Positions 14,490-25,672 are shown, counted from the stretch's first letter. The stretch: DNA of 60,000 bases from Owenia fusiformis (GCA_903813345.2 CAIIXF020000003.1:19422931-19482930); one strand, 5' to 3'. Notes: generated from the letters alone by a model not told the origin. Numbers and translations are program-made.

Positions 14490-15425
14490 AAATAAGACCC
14501 ACGGTCCTGTGCTCACACAGTTTGGAACCTTCAGAGGAATGTATATCTTGACTTTCAAACACAAATATTGATTTGGATTTGTAGTCTCGAAGTTTGAGAA
14601 ACTTAAGACAGCACAGTTGTGTGACCTAGTTTGATGACCTTTGACTTTGAAAATTTTACTTATTAAGAGCTCAGTAAGGGACTCTTTTGTGATTAAGCTG
14701 ACCAAAATTTACATCCAAAAATCAATTTGAAAAATCAACTTTTTTGACCTTTCAAAGGTCACTGAAGGTCAAGTAAAAGTCAAATCCTAAAACTAATGTC
14801 AGATTTGAACTCCTGGTAACTTGTAGATGATTTTCAAAAAAAAATTGGTCAAATTGAAGCGAGTTGAAAAATAACTTATTTTTACTGTTTTTTTACGTCA
14901 AATATCTCAAAAACGGTAAAAATTTGATGCTCACATATATTGAGCAATATGTAGGGAATGCTTAAATCTAGTTATGATGTAATTCATTGCAAGAAATGAT
15001 CAAGTATAAGGCAAACTTTGAGAAACTTGTCAATTACAAAACCTGCCATTGACTTTATACATAAGAAAGTTTCTTGAAAATGACCAAGTCCTACTTTTTG
15101 TCTTATAGAGTAAACACCAAAAACTGTAATTCCAAAAGCTTTTAAATCTTCAGAGGACATAAGTTGCATATACAGCAACTACTACAAGTTATTTGAAAGT
15201 TCTACTTCAACAAAGTGTCTAGTATTTACAGAAAATTCGACTTTTTGACGTCAAAATCAGCATTAGGCATTATGGATATGCATAAAATGAATGTGGATAT
15301 GACTCAATCCGAATAGCAGTTTTAATTTGTGCGGCCAATGTTGACAGACGGATGGACGGACAGACCAACGGACGGACGAAAACCTGGTCGATCACATAGG
15401 CTCACTGTGTGAGCCAAAAGGGGAT
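14490..15425. repeat. Dispersed repeat rich in TGACC/GGTCA with a GGAC-repeat tail
   Basis: This contains TGACCTTTGAC, GGTCACTGAAGGTCA and GTAGATGATTTTCAAAAAAA, all shared with the arrays at 22000-23230 and 56930-58440. It closes with the short tandem GGACGGAC (15350-15380) followed by CATAGGCTCACTGTGTGAGC. That GGAC tail plus TAGGCTCAC ending recalls non-autonomous repeats of marine invertebrate genomes. It lies in the presumed 5' UTR intron of Aurora. Confidence 0.6.
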
Positions 15426-15904
15426 CAATAATTACTTAAAACATGACGTTTTAAATCCAAATTTGACATTTGAGTAATTATGACACACTGACATATTATT
15501 ATTTATTTCACCAAAAGTAAGTCAAAAAAAATTTCAACTGAATTTGACAATCCCATAACCTGGAATATTGATGCCATGATTGTGGACAAGGATTGATATC
15601 AATTTACAACAATCCATAAACATTTAGTGATGGTATCTTTTCTAGGGTCTAGTTGAGCAGCTAGAGGCAAATATGTTTATTGTCAATTCAATGCAATTTG
15701 AAATATATATTGATTATATTCTCCCTCAAATATTATAGCATATGTAGCTTTATAATGTAACTATTTTTCATCTGACCATGAGATTGAGCACCTCCTAGAA
15801 TTGTTCTCATTCCCTATCCCTTGCAGGTAGAGTTATGACTTTGTGGGAGTATGATGTCTCAATTTGACTTGACAGTCCTCATACCACAAAATAAGCGTAT
15901 TCAG

Positions 15905-16540
15905 TATTCATCTTTCACCATGAGTACTTTCTGCCCATAAATACAGTGAATTTTATTAAACAATAGGTTTTCTCCCCATGATAGTAAAATATAAATCTTA
16001 CTCACTGAAAAAAGATGGATTACTACTTAGGACCCCACCTCAGCACTTTTTTAAAAACGTTAGGCTCATTTTCTTAAAAGAGGATCTTGTTTTTCTCAGT
16101 ATAAACATATCGAACGTTTCTTTTACACTATATTTACAATTTCTGAAACCCATTTAAGTTAAAAACCACATATCCCTTGTTATTTCCCCATGGGGAAAAC
16201 TTGTGCCATCCATTGTTTTCAGCATAATTTTGGTCATCGAAAATTGATACCTTCAAAACCAGACCTTCAATACCATTCTACTTTTGATTTTTGAAGAAGT
16301 TTTAGACCCCTTGTTGAATAATTTTTTCATGCAATAAAAACCAGAAAAAGAAGATCCTCTTTTGAGTAAATAAGTTCAACATTTTGAAAAAAAAATGTTG
16401 ACATGGGGTCCCTATTCATAATTTTTCGAATTGTTCGAATGACATTTTTATCATCATGGGTACTTAAAAGAAAACATATTGTTTTAATAAAAACCATTGT
16501 ATTTATGCCCAGAAAGTATTCATGGTTAAAGATATGAATG
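15905..16540. mobile_element. Foldback (palindromic) element, about 630 bp
   Basis: The left arm (from TTCATCTTTCACCATGAGTA) is the inverse complement of the right arm (ending near TTCATGGTTAAAGATATGAA). Further in, GGACCCCA pairs with TGGGGTCC and AAGAGGATCTT with AAGATCCTCTT. Divergence between the arms is moderate, so it is old. There is no coding potential. It sits upstream of Aurora. Confidence 0.65.
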
Positions 16541-17489
16541 TGTAAAATCACTAGCCATACTGCACATAACCCTTTCCATTTAAATTCTAATTAAAAATTA
16601 TAAATAGGTTTGCATTTTGAGAGTATGTCGACTATTAAGTCTTTGGAGCCATCATATCTTTATATTTATACTTGGAATAAAATAGCAAATTCATTGTGTA
16701 TCTGTTGATCAATTATAATATGTCTGTTTCCTCTTAAAAACAAATACCCCGACAGTTGCTTTGACTAACTACTGTGCTAGTCATGACATTGCAATGTTAC
16801 ATCATATCACATGTAGATAATTCAGGAATCAATTCAAAGAAACTGCAAGAATGATATTTTCTCAACCAATCCACGAGAAGAGAGAAACATAAAATGTCTA
16901 ATGTTTCATGTTGTCAATACCGTAAACAATGATTGTATATGGAATGCCCATAGAGAGAAAACCATCCCCCTTGCTGCGACAAGCTCTTGTTGAGTTCAGA
17001 TTAAACTGTCATAAGCAAAGTCAAATGAGCAAAGGGTAAATGCTTTGTGTACTGATATTCCATGAGAACTGCGTGGAGGGAAACTTGCCCTTTGCGAGAC
17101 AATTTTCTTTTAGGCTTCAAAATTGAACCATTCAAAATCAAAAAAATTATTGCAACTGTATACTTTGAATTTAACTTTTTTTGATCTGACAACGAGCACC
17201 TGCTAGAATAGTTCTCATTTGCTGCCCTTTGTCTGCAGTGCTGATAAAACCTAATCATAATAAATCACACAGGAAAGGAAGAAAGACTTCACAAAAAAAT
17301 CTGAAAGTTGAAACGTGAGTTGTTTTGAGACTCATTTTCCGACGGAATAACAAAGATCAAAACGTTAAACAAATCAATAAATATAACATATATTGTGTTT
17401 ACTATGATGAGCATTAAAACATATACATTACCGATGGAGATACTGCTAAAATCCGTCTTTGTCGGAGCCTAAATTAAACACTTGCTCGG

Positions 17490-17600
17490 TCAAATATTTG
17501 AAAATGGCGAGATTTAAATTTCGTGTCCTGATCTCTGATTGGTCCAAATATTTGAGGCAGAATTTTGTGAAGTCTTCTCTGATTGGTCAAATTATGACAT
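17490..17600 (-). promoter_or_regulatory. Candidate divergent promoter with two CCAAT boxes and CHR-like motifs
   Basis: The + strand shows CTGATTGGTC at about 17535 and CTGATTGGTC again at about 17579, i.e. CCAAT boxes facing Aurora. TTTGAA (17497) and TTTAAA (17512) resemble the CHR element of cell-cycle promoters. The block lies between Aurora (minus) and the RS-domain ORF (plus). The function is inferred; no transcription start was available. Confidence 0.35.
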
Positions 17601-17709
17601 GTGATAAACTTATAAAATCCGGAAGTAAACAATCTACCCAAAAATGGTGTTGTCATTCAATTTTGAACAATATAAAGTTTATAAACGTCAGTAGAACGTA
17701 ATCATACAG

Positions 17710-17716
17710 TATAAAA
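17710..17716 (+). promoter_or_regulatory. TATA-like box upstream of the RS-domain ORF
   Basis: TATAAAA lies 35 bp before the ATG at 17751, which would leave a very short 5' UTR. A second TATAAAG at about 17671 is an alternative. Confidence 0.3.
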
Positions 17717-17750
17717 CAAACGTTCAACGATTCGTGTTAATACTCTTGAA

Positions 17751-20180
17751 ATGTCAGTAGCTAGAACTGTACGAGATACGAAAAGGCATGAACAATACAA
17801 CACAATTGTTTCAAGGGCAGTGAACATTTTAGAAACAGTTGAGAAATCATGCCCAAAGAATTTAGCTGCATTGAAGAATATTTTGGTTCCAGTGACTGAC
17901 ATTATAGCATTCATCGATCCTCTAGAAGCACTGGATGTTCTACTAAGTATTTCTGGAAATATACCAGTGATAAAAACTAAAACAGTTACTAAAGTTTATG
18001 CTTCGCTGGATAAACTCACAACAACAATATGGAACAATGCAATGAATACTGCAAAATTTCAAAACCGAATACCACTTTTAGTTCCAACAAACAGTGATGA
18101 GCATAAACAATCTATCGAAAAACTAAAAGCTTGGGTAAAATCTGAAGATGGAATGAAAAATCGCAAAAAGGAAACATGGCTACCAAAGCTAACTGCAATT
18201 TGTACAAATGAAAACACACAGCATGGAGGTATCGAACTAGTGCTTGAAAATCTAATTTCCATTGGCTATGTATCTAAAACTGGAGAATCAAAAGAAAATC
18301 TCGCTTACAGCTTTCCATCCGAATTCATGATGAATGTCTTTAGAGCAATATGGGAGAACTATGTGACTAGATGCAAGAAAGATCCAATCAAAACAGCAAA
18401 AAAGAAAAACATAATGGAGTCAATTATCAGAGATACCACCATGGACTTAAGCAAAGTAGAGAAAGCTCTAATGAAAAATACCAACAGATACAAAAAACAA
18501 GGGAGAAGACGAAAGCATAAATACAAACAAAGGATGTCAAGATCACGTTCTAGAGGCAGAGAAAGTACTAAAAAGTATAGACGCTATTGTTCGAGATCTC
18601 GATCCATAAGTCCAAAAAGGAAGCGCTTCTACACCCAAATTGGTTCAAGGTCACATCACAGACGATCAAGGAGCAATAGTCTGGATGATTCAGAAATATT
18701 TTCACAAAGTGATCAAAGTTCACCATCAAGATCAAGGAGTAGAAGCAGAAGCCCCATGTCTCACAGAAGGTCATATCAATATAGAGGTTCAAGGTCAAGA
18801 AGTATAACTCAAAGCCCTGAGCAATCACGAAGAAGGTCGTACAAGCGTAAAGGGTCAAGAAGTAGAAGTCGAAGCTTGGAAAGATCATATAAGCGACGAA
18901 GAAGATCTTACTCTGATTGTCATAGACGAAGGCATAAACGAAGAAAGATGCACAAGAGAAGACCCAGTACAAGTACATGTAGTAGTAGCAGTGACAGCAG
19001 TAGTTGCGACTCTGACAGTTCAACAGCATCATACACCAATCGATACGATCAGCATACTGCTAGCCATATCGACGCTAGTATGAATACTAAAGAAAAACAA
19101 GAGCAGGAACTTGTCAAATTGATCAAAACAACAAAAGTGTTGAAGACACTAGATCCACACATAGTGAGAACTGTTTCAATTGAAAACATCACTGAAATAC
19201 CCAATGAATTGAAACTAGAAACAATTCCTACATTGCTGCTACTACACTCCATGCAAAGCTCAAAACCGAAAACCATGAAAGCATTTAAAAATGCAGTTAA
19301 AGGAGCATGTAGGTTTACATACGTAACTTGCCCCCATGAAGCTTTTGCCACTTTCCAACAAAAGAAACGACAACTAAAAAGGAAAGGACAAAGACAAAAG
19401 AAAACTAGTCATCAACATGACCAAGTATATATTGGCTCAGTGGTCATCAAACAAGAAGTTAAGATGGTTTCCAAACACCTTTTTGAACCCCTTATCAGTG
19501 ATATGGGCACAACCCCTAATAAATTGAAAGCAAAAAAGGACAAAAAATATGCTAAGCTTGCTGAGAAACAGCAATTGGAGCTTAAAAAGAAAGCTGGAAA
19601 AGAATTCTGTGAATCGCTATGGACACAGCTTAAACGCAAATCGAGGCACCATAATGCTACTATAATGAAGGCCCCAACAGAGCAGCGTAGAATTATTTTG
19701 TCCAACTTGCAGCAATGGATAGATGACATAACAGGCTCTCAGAGCAGTAAACCAATCAATGAGCAGGTCAGCCATATTCTCTCCAAGCCAGAGCTTTTGA
19801 ACCAGTTCATCAAGCAATGCATGTTGAAAACCAAAATATCCCTGGATTTAATTATAGACCTCCTTAAACAATCAAAATTGGTTGATGAGTTCCAAGATGG
19901 CACAATTAGGGTTAACTACTACATTGAGGAAGACCCAACTCTAGATGACATTGCTTTCAACTCTGAGAATGAAAACCTTAATGATGATGAAAAATGTAAG
20001 GTTTTTGATCTCCATGTTCTGTATAATGAGATGATGCGACAGTACAAGGGCCGTCCCCTTGGTATTGATTATGAATTTCCAACAGAGGATGCCTTATCAA
20101 GTTTAGAGAATGAAGTTAAAACTTTGTATGAACAGTACATCAAGAACAAGGACACTACACTTATTCATCATGGACATTAG
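17751..20180 (+). CDS. Intronless 809-aa RS-domain protein, family not recognised
   Basis: One uninterrupted frame from ATG to TAG, unlike every other gene here. Residues 1-245 look helical and globular (LAALKNILVPVTDIIAFIDP, LEALDVLLSI, ELVLENLISIGYVS). Residues about 250-425 are a long Arg/Ser and Arg/Lys domain with many SRSRS blocks, ending in a Ser/Cys run (SSSSDSSSCDSD). Residues about 430-809 are again ordered, with Lys-rich helices (530-630) and an acidic C-terminal part. RS domains usually target nuclear speckles and mediate protein contacts in splicing, but no RRM, kinase, helicase or zinc finger is visible. It could be a splicing-related factor, a retro-derived gene or a lineage-specific protein; I cannot choose. 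Codon use looks ordinary for a real gene and the frame is far too long for chance. The last codons form the start of the downstream satellite. Confidence 0.8.
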   Translation: MSVARTVRDTKRHEQYNTIVSRAVNILETVEKSCPKNLAALKNILVPVTDIIAFIDPLEALDVLLSISGNIPVIKTKTVTKVYASLDKLTTTIWNNAMNTAKFQNRIPLLVPTNSDEHKQSIEKLKAWVKSEDGMKNRKKETWLPKLTAICTNENTQHGGIELVLENLISIGYVSKTGESKENLAYSFPSEFMMNVFRAIWENYVTRCKKDPIKTAKKKNIMESIIRDTTMDLSKVEKALMKNTNRYKKQGRRRKHKYKQRMSRSRSRGRESTKKYRRYCSRSRSISPKRKRFYTQIGSRSHHRRSRSNSLDDSEIFSQSDQSSPSRSRSRSRSPMSHRRSYQYRGSRSRSITQSPEQSRRRSYKRKGSRSRSRSLERSYKRRRRSYSDCHRRRHKRRKMHKRRPSTSTCSSSSDSSSCDSDSSTASYTNRYDQHTASHIDASMNTKEKQEQELVKLIKTTKVLKTLDPHIVRTVSIENITEIPNELKLETIPTLLLLHSMQSSKPKTMKAFKNAVKGACRFTYVTCPHEAFATFQQKKRQLKRKGQRQKKTSHQHDQVYIGSVVIKQEVKMVSKHLFEPLISDMGTTPNKLKAKKDKKYAKLAEKQQLELKKKAGKEFCESLWTQLKRKSRHHNATIMKAPTEQRRIILSNLQQWIDDITGSQSSKPINEQVSHILSKPELLNQFIKQCMLKTKISLDLIIDLLKQSKLVDEFQDGTIRVNYYIEEDPTLDDIAFNSENENLNDDEKCKVFDLHVLYNEMMRQYKGRPLGIDYEFPTEDALSSLENEVKTLYEQYIKNKDTTLIHHGH

Positions 20181-20790
20181 ACCATCAAGGTCAAGGACAC
20201 TGCCTTGTGCTGATGTAACAATAATACTTGTAGTTATTCATCTTAGACACTAGACCATCAAGGTCAAAGACACTACCCAGTGCAAGTATCATAGTAACAA
20301 TGGTTATTCATCTAGACATAAGACCATCAAAGTCAAATACACTACAAATTGCCAATAGTATCAATTGTAATTCATTGTAGGCAATAGACCATCAAGGTTA
20401 ATGATACTACATAATACCATCAAAGTCAAGGACACTACAAATTGCCAATAGTATCAATTGTAATTCATCGTAGGCAATAGACCATCAAGGTTAATGATAC
20501 TACATAAGACCATCAAAGTCAAGGACACTACAATTGCCAATAGTATCAATTGTAATTCATCGTAGGCAATAGACCATCAAGGTTAATGATACTACATAAG
20601 ACCATCAAAGTCAAGGACACTACAAATTGCCAATAGTATCCATTGTAATTCATTGTAGGCAATAGACCATCAAGGTTAATGATACTACACAGTGCCAATA
20701 TCATAGTATACAAATAGTGACTGCCAATAATTATTCATCATAGACATAAGACCATCAAGGTCAAAGATATACTGTGGTAATGAAATCATA
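20150..20790. repeat. Satellite beginning inside the 3' end of the RS-domain ORF
   Basis: Units of about 74-94 bp contain ACCATCAAGGTCAAGGACAC and CATAGACAT or GTAGGCAATAG. The first partial unit is coding: AAGGACACTACA, then TTATTCATCATGGACAT, then the TAG stop, and the next unit follows at once. The middle copies (20395-20690) are nearly identical. Confidence 0.85.
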
Positions 20791-21439
20791 TACATGTAAA
20801 TAGTAGCTCACAGCTACTTGAGAATAATGTTATATCTTTTTCTATCCTTTCTCAATTAAAATGTAACAAAAAAATTATTCATATTTCTTGATTTCAATTT
20901 ATATTATATATATTTCATTGAAAAATTAATTGATTGAAAAATTGCATCTTTTTTATCAATTTACAAAATTCAGTTGTATAAACTAGTACTACAGTTTATC
21001 AATTTACAAAATTCAGTTGTATATACTACAGTTTGTTTTGGTATCAGTTATAGACAGTTAAACTAACAGTGTCAAGATATGGGGAGAGAAAATATTCATG
21101 CATAGTAAGAGCATTCAATATACAGTTAGCAAGTATAACACAGGCCTTGAGTTTATTGGTTTTCTCCCTATATCATGACATTTATAACTTAAACACATCA
21201 TTCATTATTAGTGTGTCTCTTGGATGACATTCAGATTCCATGCAACTGAACTGGATTTTAGACCCTTTAGCAGTATAGCAAGTCTGTCCTATAAGCCCAT
21301 CTTCTGGAAATACTTATGAAATGAATTTGGCTTTTCATTATCGTAGATCTTTAACAACTTGGAAGGGTGCGCGTATGGCCTCTTGGGACCAGTAATGTAA
21401 TGAATGACGATCATTAATTGACTCCCAGCATGACATAAG

Positions 21440-21760
21440 ATCTATGACAAACCAAGTATTCCCAAATTTGGGCTTATGCATGATGTAGGCTTGCTAAATC
21501 AATTAGAAACATTTCCATTTGGTTGGAAGGTCATCCAAGAGGCACACTCTAATCAGCTGACTAATAATAAATGGTGTGATTTAATTTGGTTCAAAATTAA
21601 AACAAAATGTGATACTGTACTTCTACTTAATTTGGCGCTACTTATTTGGGGGATTTGCTATTTTGAACATTTTGTGGCTACTGAAATAATCAAACTTAAA
21701 TATATTTTGACACTGGTCTATGATCGTTGATCCCTGCACTTATTGTTGCACCTTTAAGTT
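21440..21760 (+). repeat. Dispersed repeat copy with an embedded MITE fragment
   Basis: The right end repeats the sequence at 3160-3230. About 21610-21690 matches the left half of the MITE at 24029-24256 (ACTTCTACTTAATTTGG, then GATTTGCTATTTTGAACATT). This copy is therefore a patchwork of two repeat families. Confidence 0.5.
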
Positions 21761-21935
21761 ATATGTTCTTTTCTTTCTTTTTGATGACATTTTGAATTTT
21801 GAGTTCATTGGGTTTTCTAGAAGAACTGATTTTCAGTTACATGTATTTTCTTGACAGTCACAGTGTTAGAAAGTCTTTTAAATTGTTAAATGTATATTTA
21901 TTACTTTATGGATCACCATTGTAAAATTCAAATAC

Positions 21936-23388
21936 AAGGCATTAACATGACAAAATGTCACCACCTAAAACAATTTGGTCAATTTAAAGCAAGTTGGAAA
22001 ATACCTTTTGACCTTGAGAAGGTCATTGAAGGTCAAAGGTCAAATCTAAAGTCAGATTTGAACTTCTGAGAACTTGTGAAGTCAAATTTGAACTTTTGAA
22101 AAGATGTAGATGATTTTGAAAAAAAAATTTGGTCAATTTGAAGCAAGTTGAAAACAGACCTTTTTTGACCTTGAGAAGGTCATTAAAGGTCAAATGTCAA
22201 ATCTAAAGTCAGATTTGAATTTCTGAGAACATGTAGATGATTTTGAAAAAAAAAATTAGTCAATTTGAAGCAAGTTGAAAAAGACCTTTTTGACCTTTTT
22301 TGACCTTGAGAAGGTCATTGAAGGTCAAATGTCAAATCTAAAGTCATATTTGAATTTCTGAGAACATGTAGATGATTTTGAAAAAAAATTTAGTCAATTT
22401 GAAGCAAGATGAAAAAATACCTTTTTGACCCTTTTTGACATTGAGAAGGTCATTGAAGGTCAAATGTCAAATCTAAAGTCAGATTTGAATTTCTGAGAAC
22501 ATGTAGATGATTTTGAAAAAAAAATTTAGTCAATTTGAAGCAAGTTGAAAAAAGACCTTTTTGACCTTTTTTGACTTTGAGAAGGTCATTGAAGGTCAAA
22601 TGTCAAATCTAAAGTCAGATTTGAATTTCTGAGAACATGTAGATGATTTTGAAAAAAAAATTTAGTCAATTTGAAAAAAGACCTTTTTGACCTTTTTTGA
22701 CTTTGAGAAGGTCATTGAAGGTCAAATGTCAAATCTTAAGTCAAATCTAAAGTCAGATTTGAATTTCTGAGAACACGTAGATGATTTTGAAAATTTTTTT
22801 TAGTCAATTTGAAGCAAGTTGAAAACAGACCTTTTTGACCTTTTTTGACCTTGAGAAGGTCAAATGTCAACTCTTTAGTCAGATTTGAATTTCTGAGAAC
22901 ACGTAGATGATTTTGAAAAAAAAATTTAGTCAATTTGAAGTAAGTTGAAAAAACAGACCTTTTTGACCTTTTTTGACCTTGAGAAGGTCATTGAAGGTCA
23001 AATGTCAAATCAAAAGTCAGATTTGAAGGTCAAATGTCAAATCTAAAGTCAAATCTAAAGTCAGATTTGAATTTCTGAGAACATGTAGATGATTTTGAAA
23101 AAAAATTTAGTCAATGTGAAGCAAGTTGAAAAAAGACCTTTTTGACCTTGAGAAGGTCATTGAAGGTCAAATGTCAAATCTAAAGTCAGATTTGAACTTC
23201 TGAGAACATGTAGATGATTTAGAAAAAAATTGAAGTCAGTCTAAACAGTATTTGTTAAGTTATAGGAAGTTGTAAGAAATTGTTACAGACGCCGGACGCC
23301 AACCTCCAACCACCAACCGCCAACCACCAACCGCCGTCGCAAAAAAACGGAGACCATAACAATATGTCACCACTTTTGGTGGTGACAT
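21936..23388 (+). mobile_element. ATGTCACCACC-family element filled by a 140-bp satellite
   Basis: It starts CAAGGCATTAACATGACAAA followed by ATGTCACCACC and ends GGTGGTGACAT, so the termini are inverted repeats. Between them lie about nine tandem units of roughly 140 bp, each with GAGAAGGTCATTGAAGGTCA, AAATCTAAAGTCAGATTTGA and GAACATGTAGATGATTTTG. Before the right end is a CCAACCACCAACCGCC run and GGAGACCATAACAA, also found in the copy at 53570-53684. No ORF of interest. Confidence 0.75.
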
Positions 23389-23520
23389 AACAATCATCAT
23401 GTGTCAACAAGGTCATTTAAATACATAACAATGATGTTTTAAATTAATTTTCATATTCTCCAAAAATGTTTGATGAATCAAGAATAAAATAACTTTTATA
23501 AGTTTCATGCTTGATAATAA

Positions 23521-23755
23521 AGAGATTTCGCAATTCACTTAGCATGCTTGTTATTCCCATATAGAATCTAACTTATGAAGCGTTTGATACGTCATCATTT
23601 ATGGTGCAGGTCTATATGTCCATAAGTGTAATATTCTTATGTATAGACAACAACTATAAGAAAATCACGCTTATGGACGTATAGACCTGCACAATATATG
23701 ATGACGTAATCAAACGGGAATAATAAACATGCTATAAGTGAGATTCGAAATCTCT
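23521..23755. mobile_element. Foldback MITE (235 bp)
   Basis: The outer ends AGAGATTTCG and CGAAATCTCT pair. Inner pairings include AGCATG, GGTGCAGGTCTATATGTCCA (left) with its near complement on the right, and GTTTGATACGTCATCAT with ATGATGACGTAATCAAAC. The arms are about 95 bp with a loop of about 45 bp. Confidence 0.75.
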
Positions 23756-24028
23756 CTTATAATGCTACTAGGAAGCAAATCCTACATTGAATATATGAAA
23801 AAAAAGTCTTCCGAATTTATTTTCCCATTTCCTCAAATATTTTTAGATCGTCTCCATGCCTTTTTAGAAAATCACTTTGTACAATGTTGTAATCAATGTG
23901 TGCTTAATAATGAAAGTCCATGGTATAATAAATCATATTGACAAAATGAGCCTGAAGTTTGTCATGTGACCTGTGTTCAACCAATCACAGAATGAGAAAC
24001 ATAACAGAAAGATAATCATAACTTCACT

Positions 24029-24256
24029 TACTGTATTTCTACTTAATTTGGTGCTACTTTTTTGACAGATTTGCTGTTTTGAACATTTGGCGGCTGCTTG
24101 ATTTGGTGGACTTGTAATATTGCAATGTAGTGGTACTAATTTAAATGGAACTACAACTACCGGGGAATTTGGCAGCGACTTAATTTTGCGGACTTTTTAA
24201 CAATTTGGTGGATCCACCAAAATAAAACAACCACCAAATTAAGTAGAAATACTGTA
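24029..24256. mobile_element. MITE with TA-flanked inverted ends
   Basis: The left end TACTGTATTTCTACTTAATT and its complement at the right close a 228-bp element in which TTTGGTG/CACCAAA words recur. The TA at both edges suggests a Tc1/mariner-type insertion, but this is weak evidence. Confidence 0.65.
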
Positions 24257-24359
24257 CTCGATTACTATTGGTCTAACCAATAACATTTAATACAATAATG
24301 AACTTGTAGATTACAAGTTCAACAACTTGCTTCATTCATTCTGAAAAAGCCAGTCTAGT

Positions 24360-24540
24360 AGCTAGATTTTGCCAAGGGGAATTCACTTTTCACTAAATTC
24401 GAGGGGGCTCATATTTGACAACTTTGGCCCAAAACCACTTGCAAAATGCTCAGAATGGTGAAAAACTATGATTTTGAAAGGATTTTTGGCCAAGGGGGAT
24501 TTGTTTGACCCCTACCCCCTGGCTACGGGGCTGAAGCATT
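24360..24540. mobile_element. GTAGCCAGG/CCTGGCTAC-family MITE fragment
   Basis: The stretch contains TTTTGGCCAAGGGGGATT and ends CCCCCTGGCTACGGGGC. The same words occur at 600-670, 30699-30922 and 41985-42160. This family leaves palindromic insertions with a G-rich left half and a C-rich right half. Confidence 0.55.
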
Positions 24541-24811
24541 CAAAAATTAGCCATTGGATCAACTTATTCAAAAATTGGCAATTTAAAACTGAAGTGCAGT
24601 AAATATTGACCTCAATTCTAGATGAGAAGCATACTGAACTTGATCCATGCAGTAGTTTAACATTCCAGGTACAATTTCTCATAAAATACACACCATGGGC
24701 ATAATTTTGAAGGTACTTTCAAAAGAAAGCCCAAATGGCCATTTTCAGGAATTAGATTGACTAAAAATTCATATCATATTTAAATACTTTGAAACAGACG
24801 TTTTCAATTCT

Positions 24812-25440
24812 TGGTCGTCTCAACCCCAATGTCATTTCCAACCTTAATCAAGTCAACCCCAATAATTTAGGTAGTAATACAAGTTCATTTTAAAAATATG
24901 TATATTTAATACATTTTAGTTAATCATAGTAATATTATCCCAGCAACGACGTCTGGTAGGGACATAGAGAAGCCCTTCAAACTTTATAGATATATGCCTT
25001 ATGAGCATTATGGTTGCTCAATTCAAAATGACCACCATTTTTCATGAAAATCCAATCTTTGATAACTCAATATAAATTGATGAAAAATTTCATATGCTGA
25101 TGCTTGAGGAACACAGGACTGTTCTAGAAATTATAATATCTAGTCCAAATTATCTCACGTTATGGGTGTAGACTTTACCAAAAGAATACAATTCTTCTCT
25201 ACTACTCATATAATATTAATGTCCAAAATGACTAGAAATTTGATAAAATATATTTGCTCAGTGGGATTTGCTAACACAGTGATTAAGAGATTAGCAATGC
25301 TGTTTTTTTACATATCATTGAATAATTCAAACAAAATATTTTCTTAAATTTCATCAGGCATGTCAGGTTTGAGTATTCTGGGTTCAGTAAACAAAGATTG
25401 TGATGATTTGGGTTGAGTTGACTTACAGTTGAGACGACTA
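24812..25440. mobile_element. Inverted-repeat element with TCAACCCC ends
   Basis: The left end reads GGTCGTCTCAACCCC and later CAAGTCAACCCC. The right end reads GGGTTGAGTTGACTTACAG then TTGAGACGAC. The same motifs occur in the element at 49358-49690. The spacer of about 530 bp has no gene. Confidence 0.6.
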
Positions 25441-25497
25441 ATGGAGTTGAGATTACCCAATATTTTTACATATAGTAACAAATATTAGTGTCAAATA

Positions 25498-25672
25498 CAG
25501 TAAAACCTGTATACAGTGAACACCCACGGAACCACAAAAAGTGTTCACTGGAGTAGATGTTCACTACAGAGAGATTTTTATACTAAAGTCAATGTAGAAT
25601 GTGTCTTGAAGTGGAGTTCACTAAACACAGGTGCTCACTAGAGAGTGGTGTTCACTAAGACAGGTTTTACTG
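25498..25672. mobile_element. MITE with CAGTAAAACCTGT terminal inverted repeats
   Basis: The ends CAGTAAAACCTGT and ACAGGTTTTACTG are perfect inverse complements and are flanked by TA on both sides, the target-site pattern of Tc1/mariner elements. GTTCACT motifs recur through the body. There is no ORF. Confidence 0.75.

Larger units (their letters stand above)
14405..17425. other. Presumed Aurora 5' UTR intron / upstream region
   Basis: An acceptor-like TTCTTCAG (minus strand, about 14404) abuts the Aurora start, so a non-coding first exon should lie further right. A minus-strand donor-like GTAATG near 17424-17432 is a candidate for its end. Apart from the two repeats listed, the interval holds two similar stretches (15770-15840 and 17180-17250, both with GAGCACCT and TAGAAT) that are probably another dispersed repeat. 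No gene is seen. Confidence 0.4.

Noticed and set aside
18568-19032. 154-codon frame antisense to the RS domain (also 19049-19351 and 19412-19729)
   Set aside because: Low-complexity mirror frames of a long coding sequence, with Cys/Tyr/Phe-rich peptides typical of antisense RS codons.
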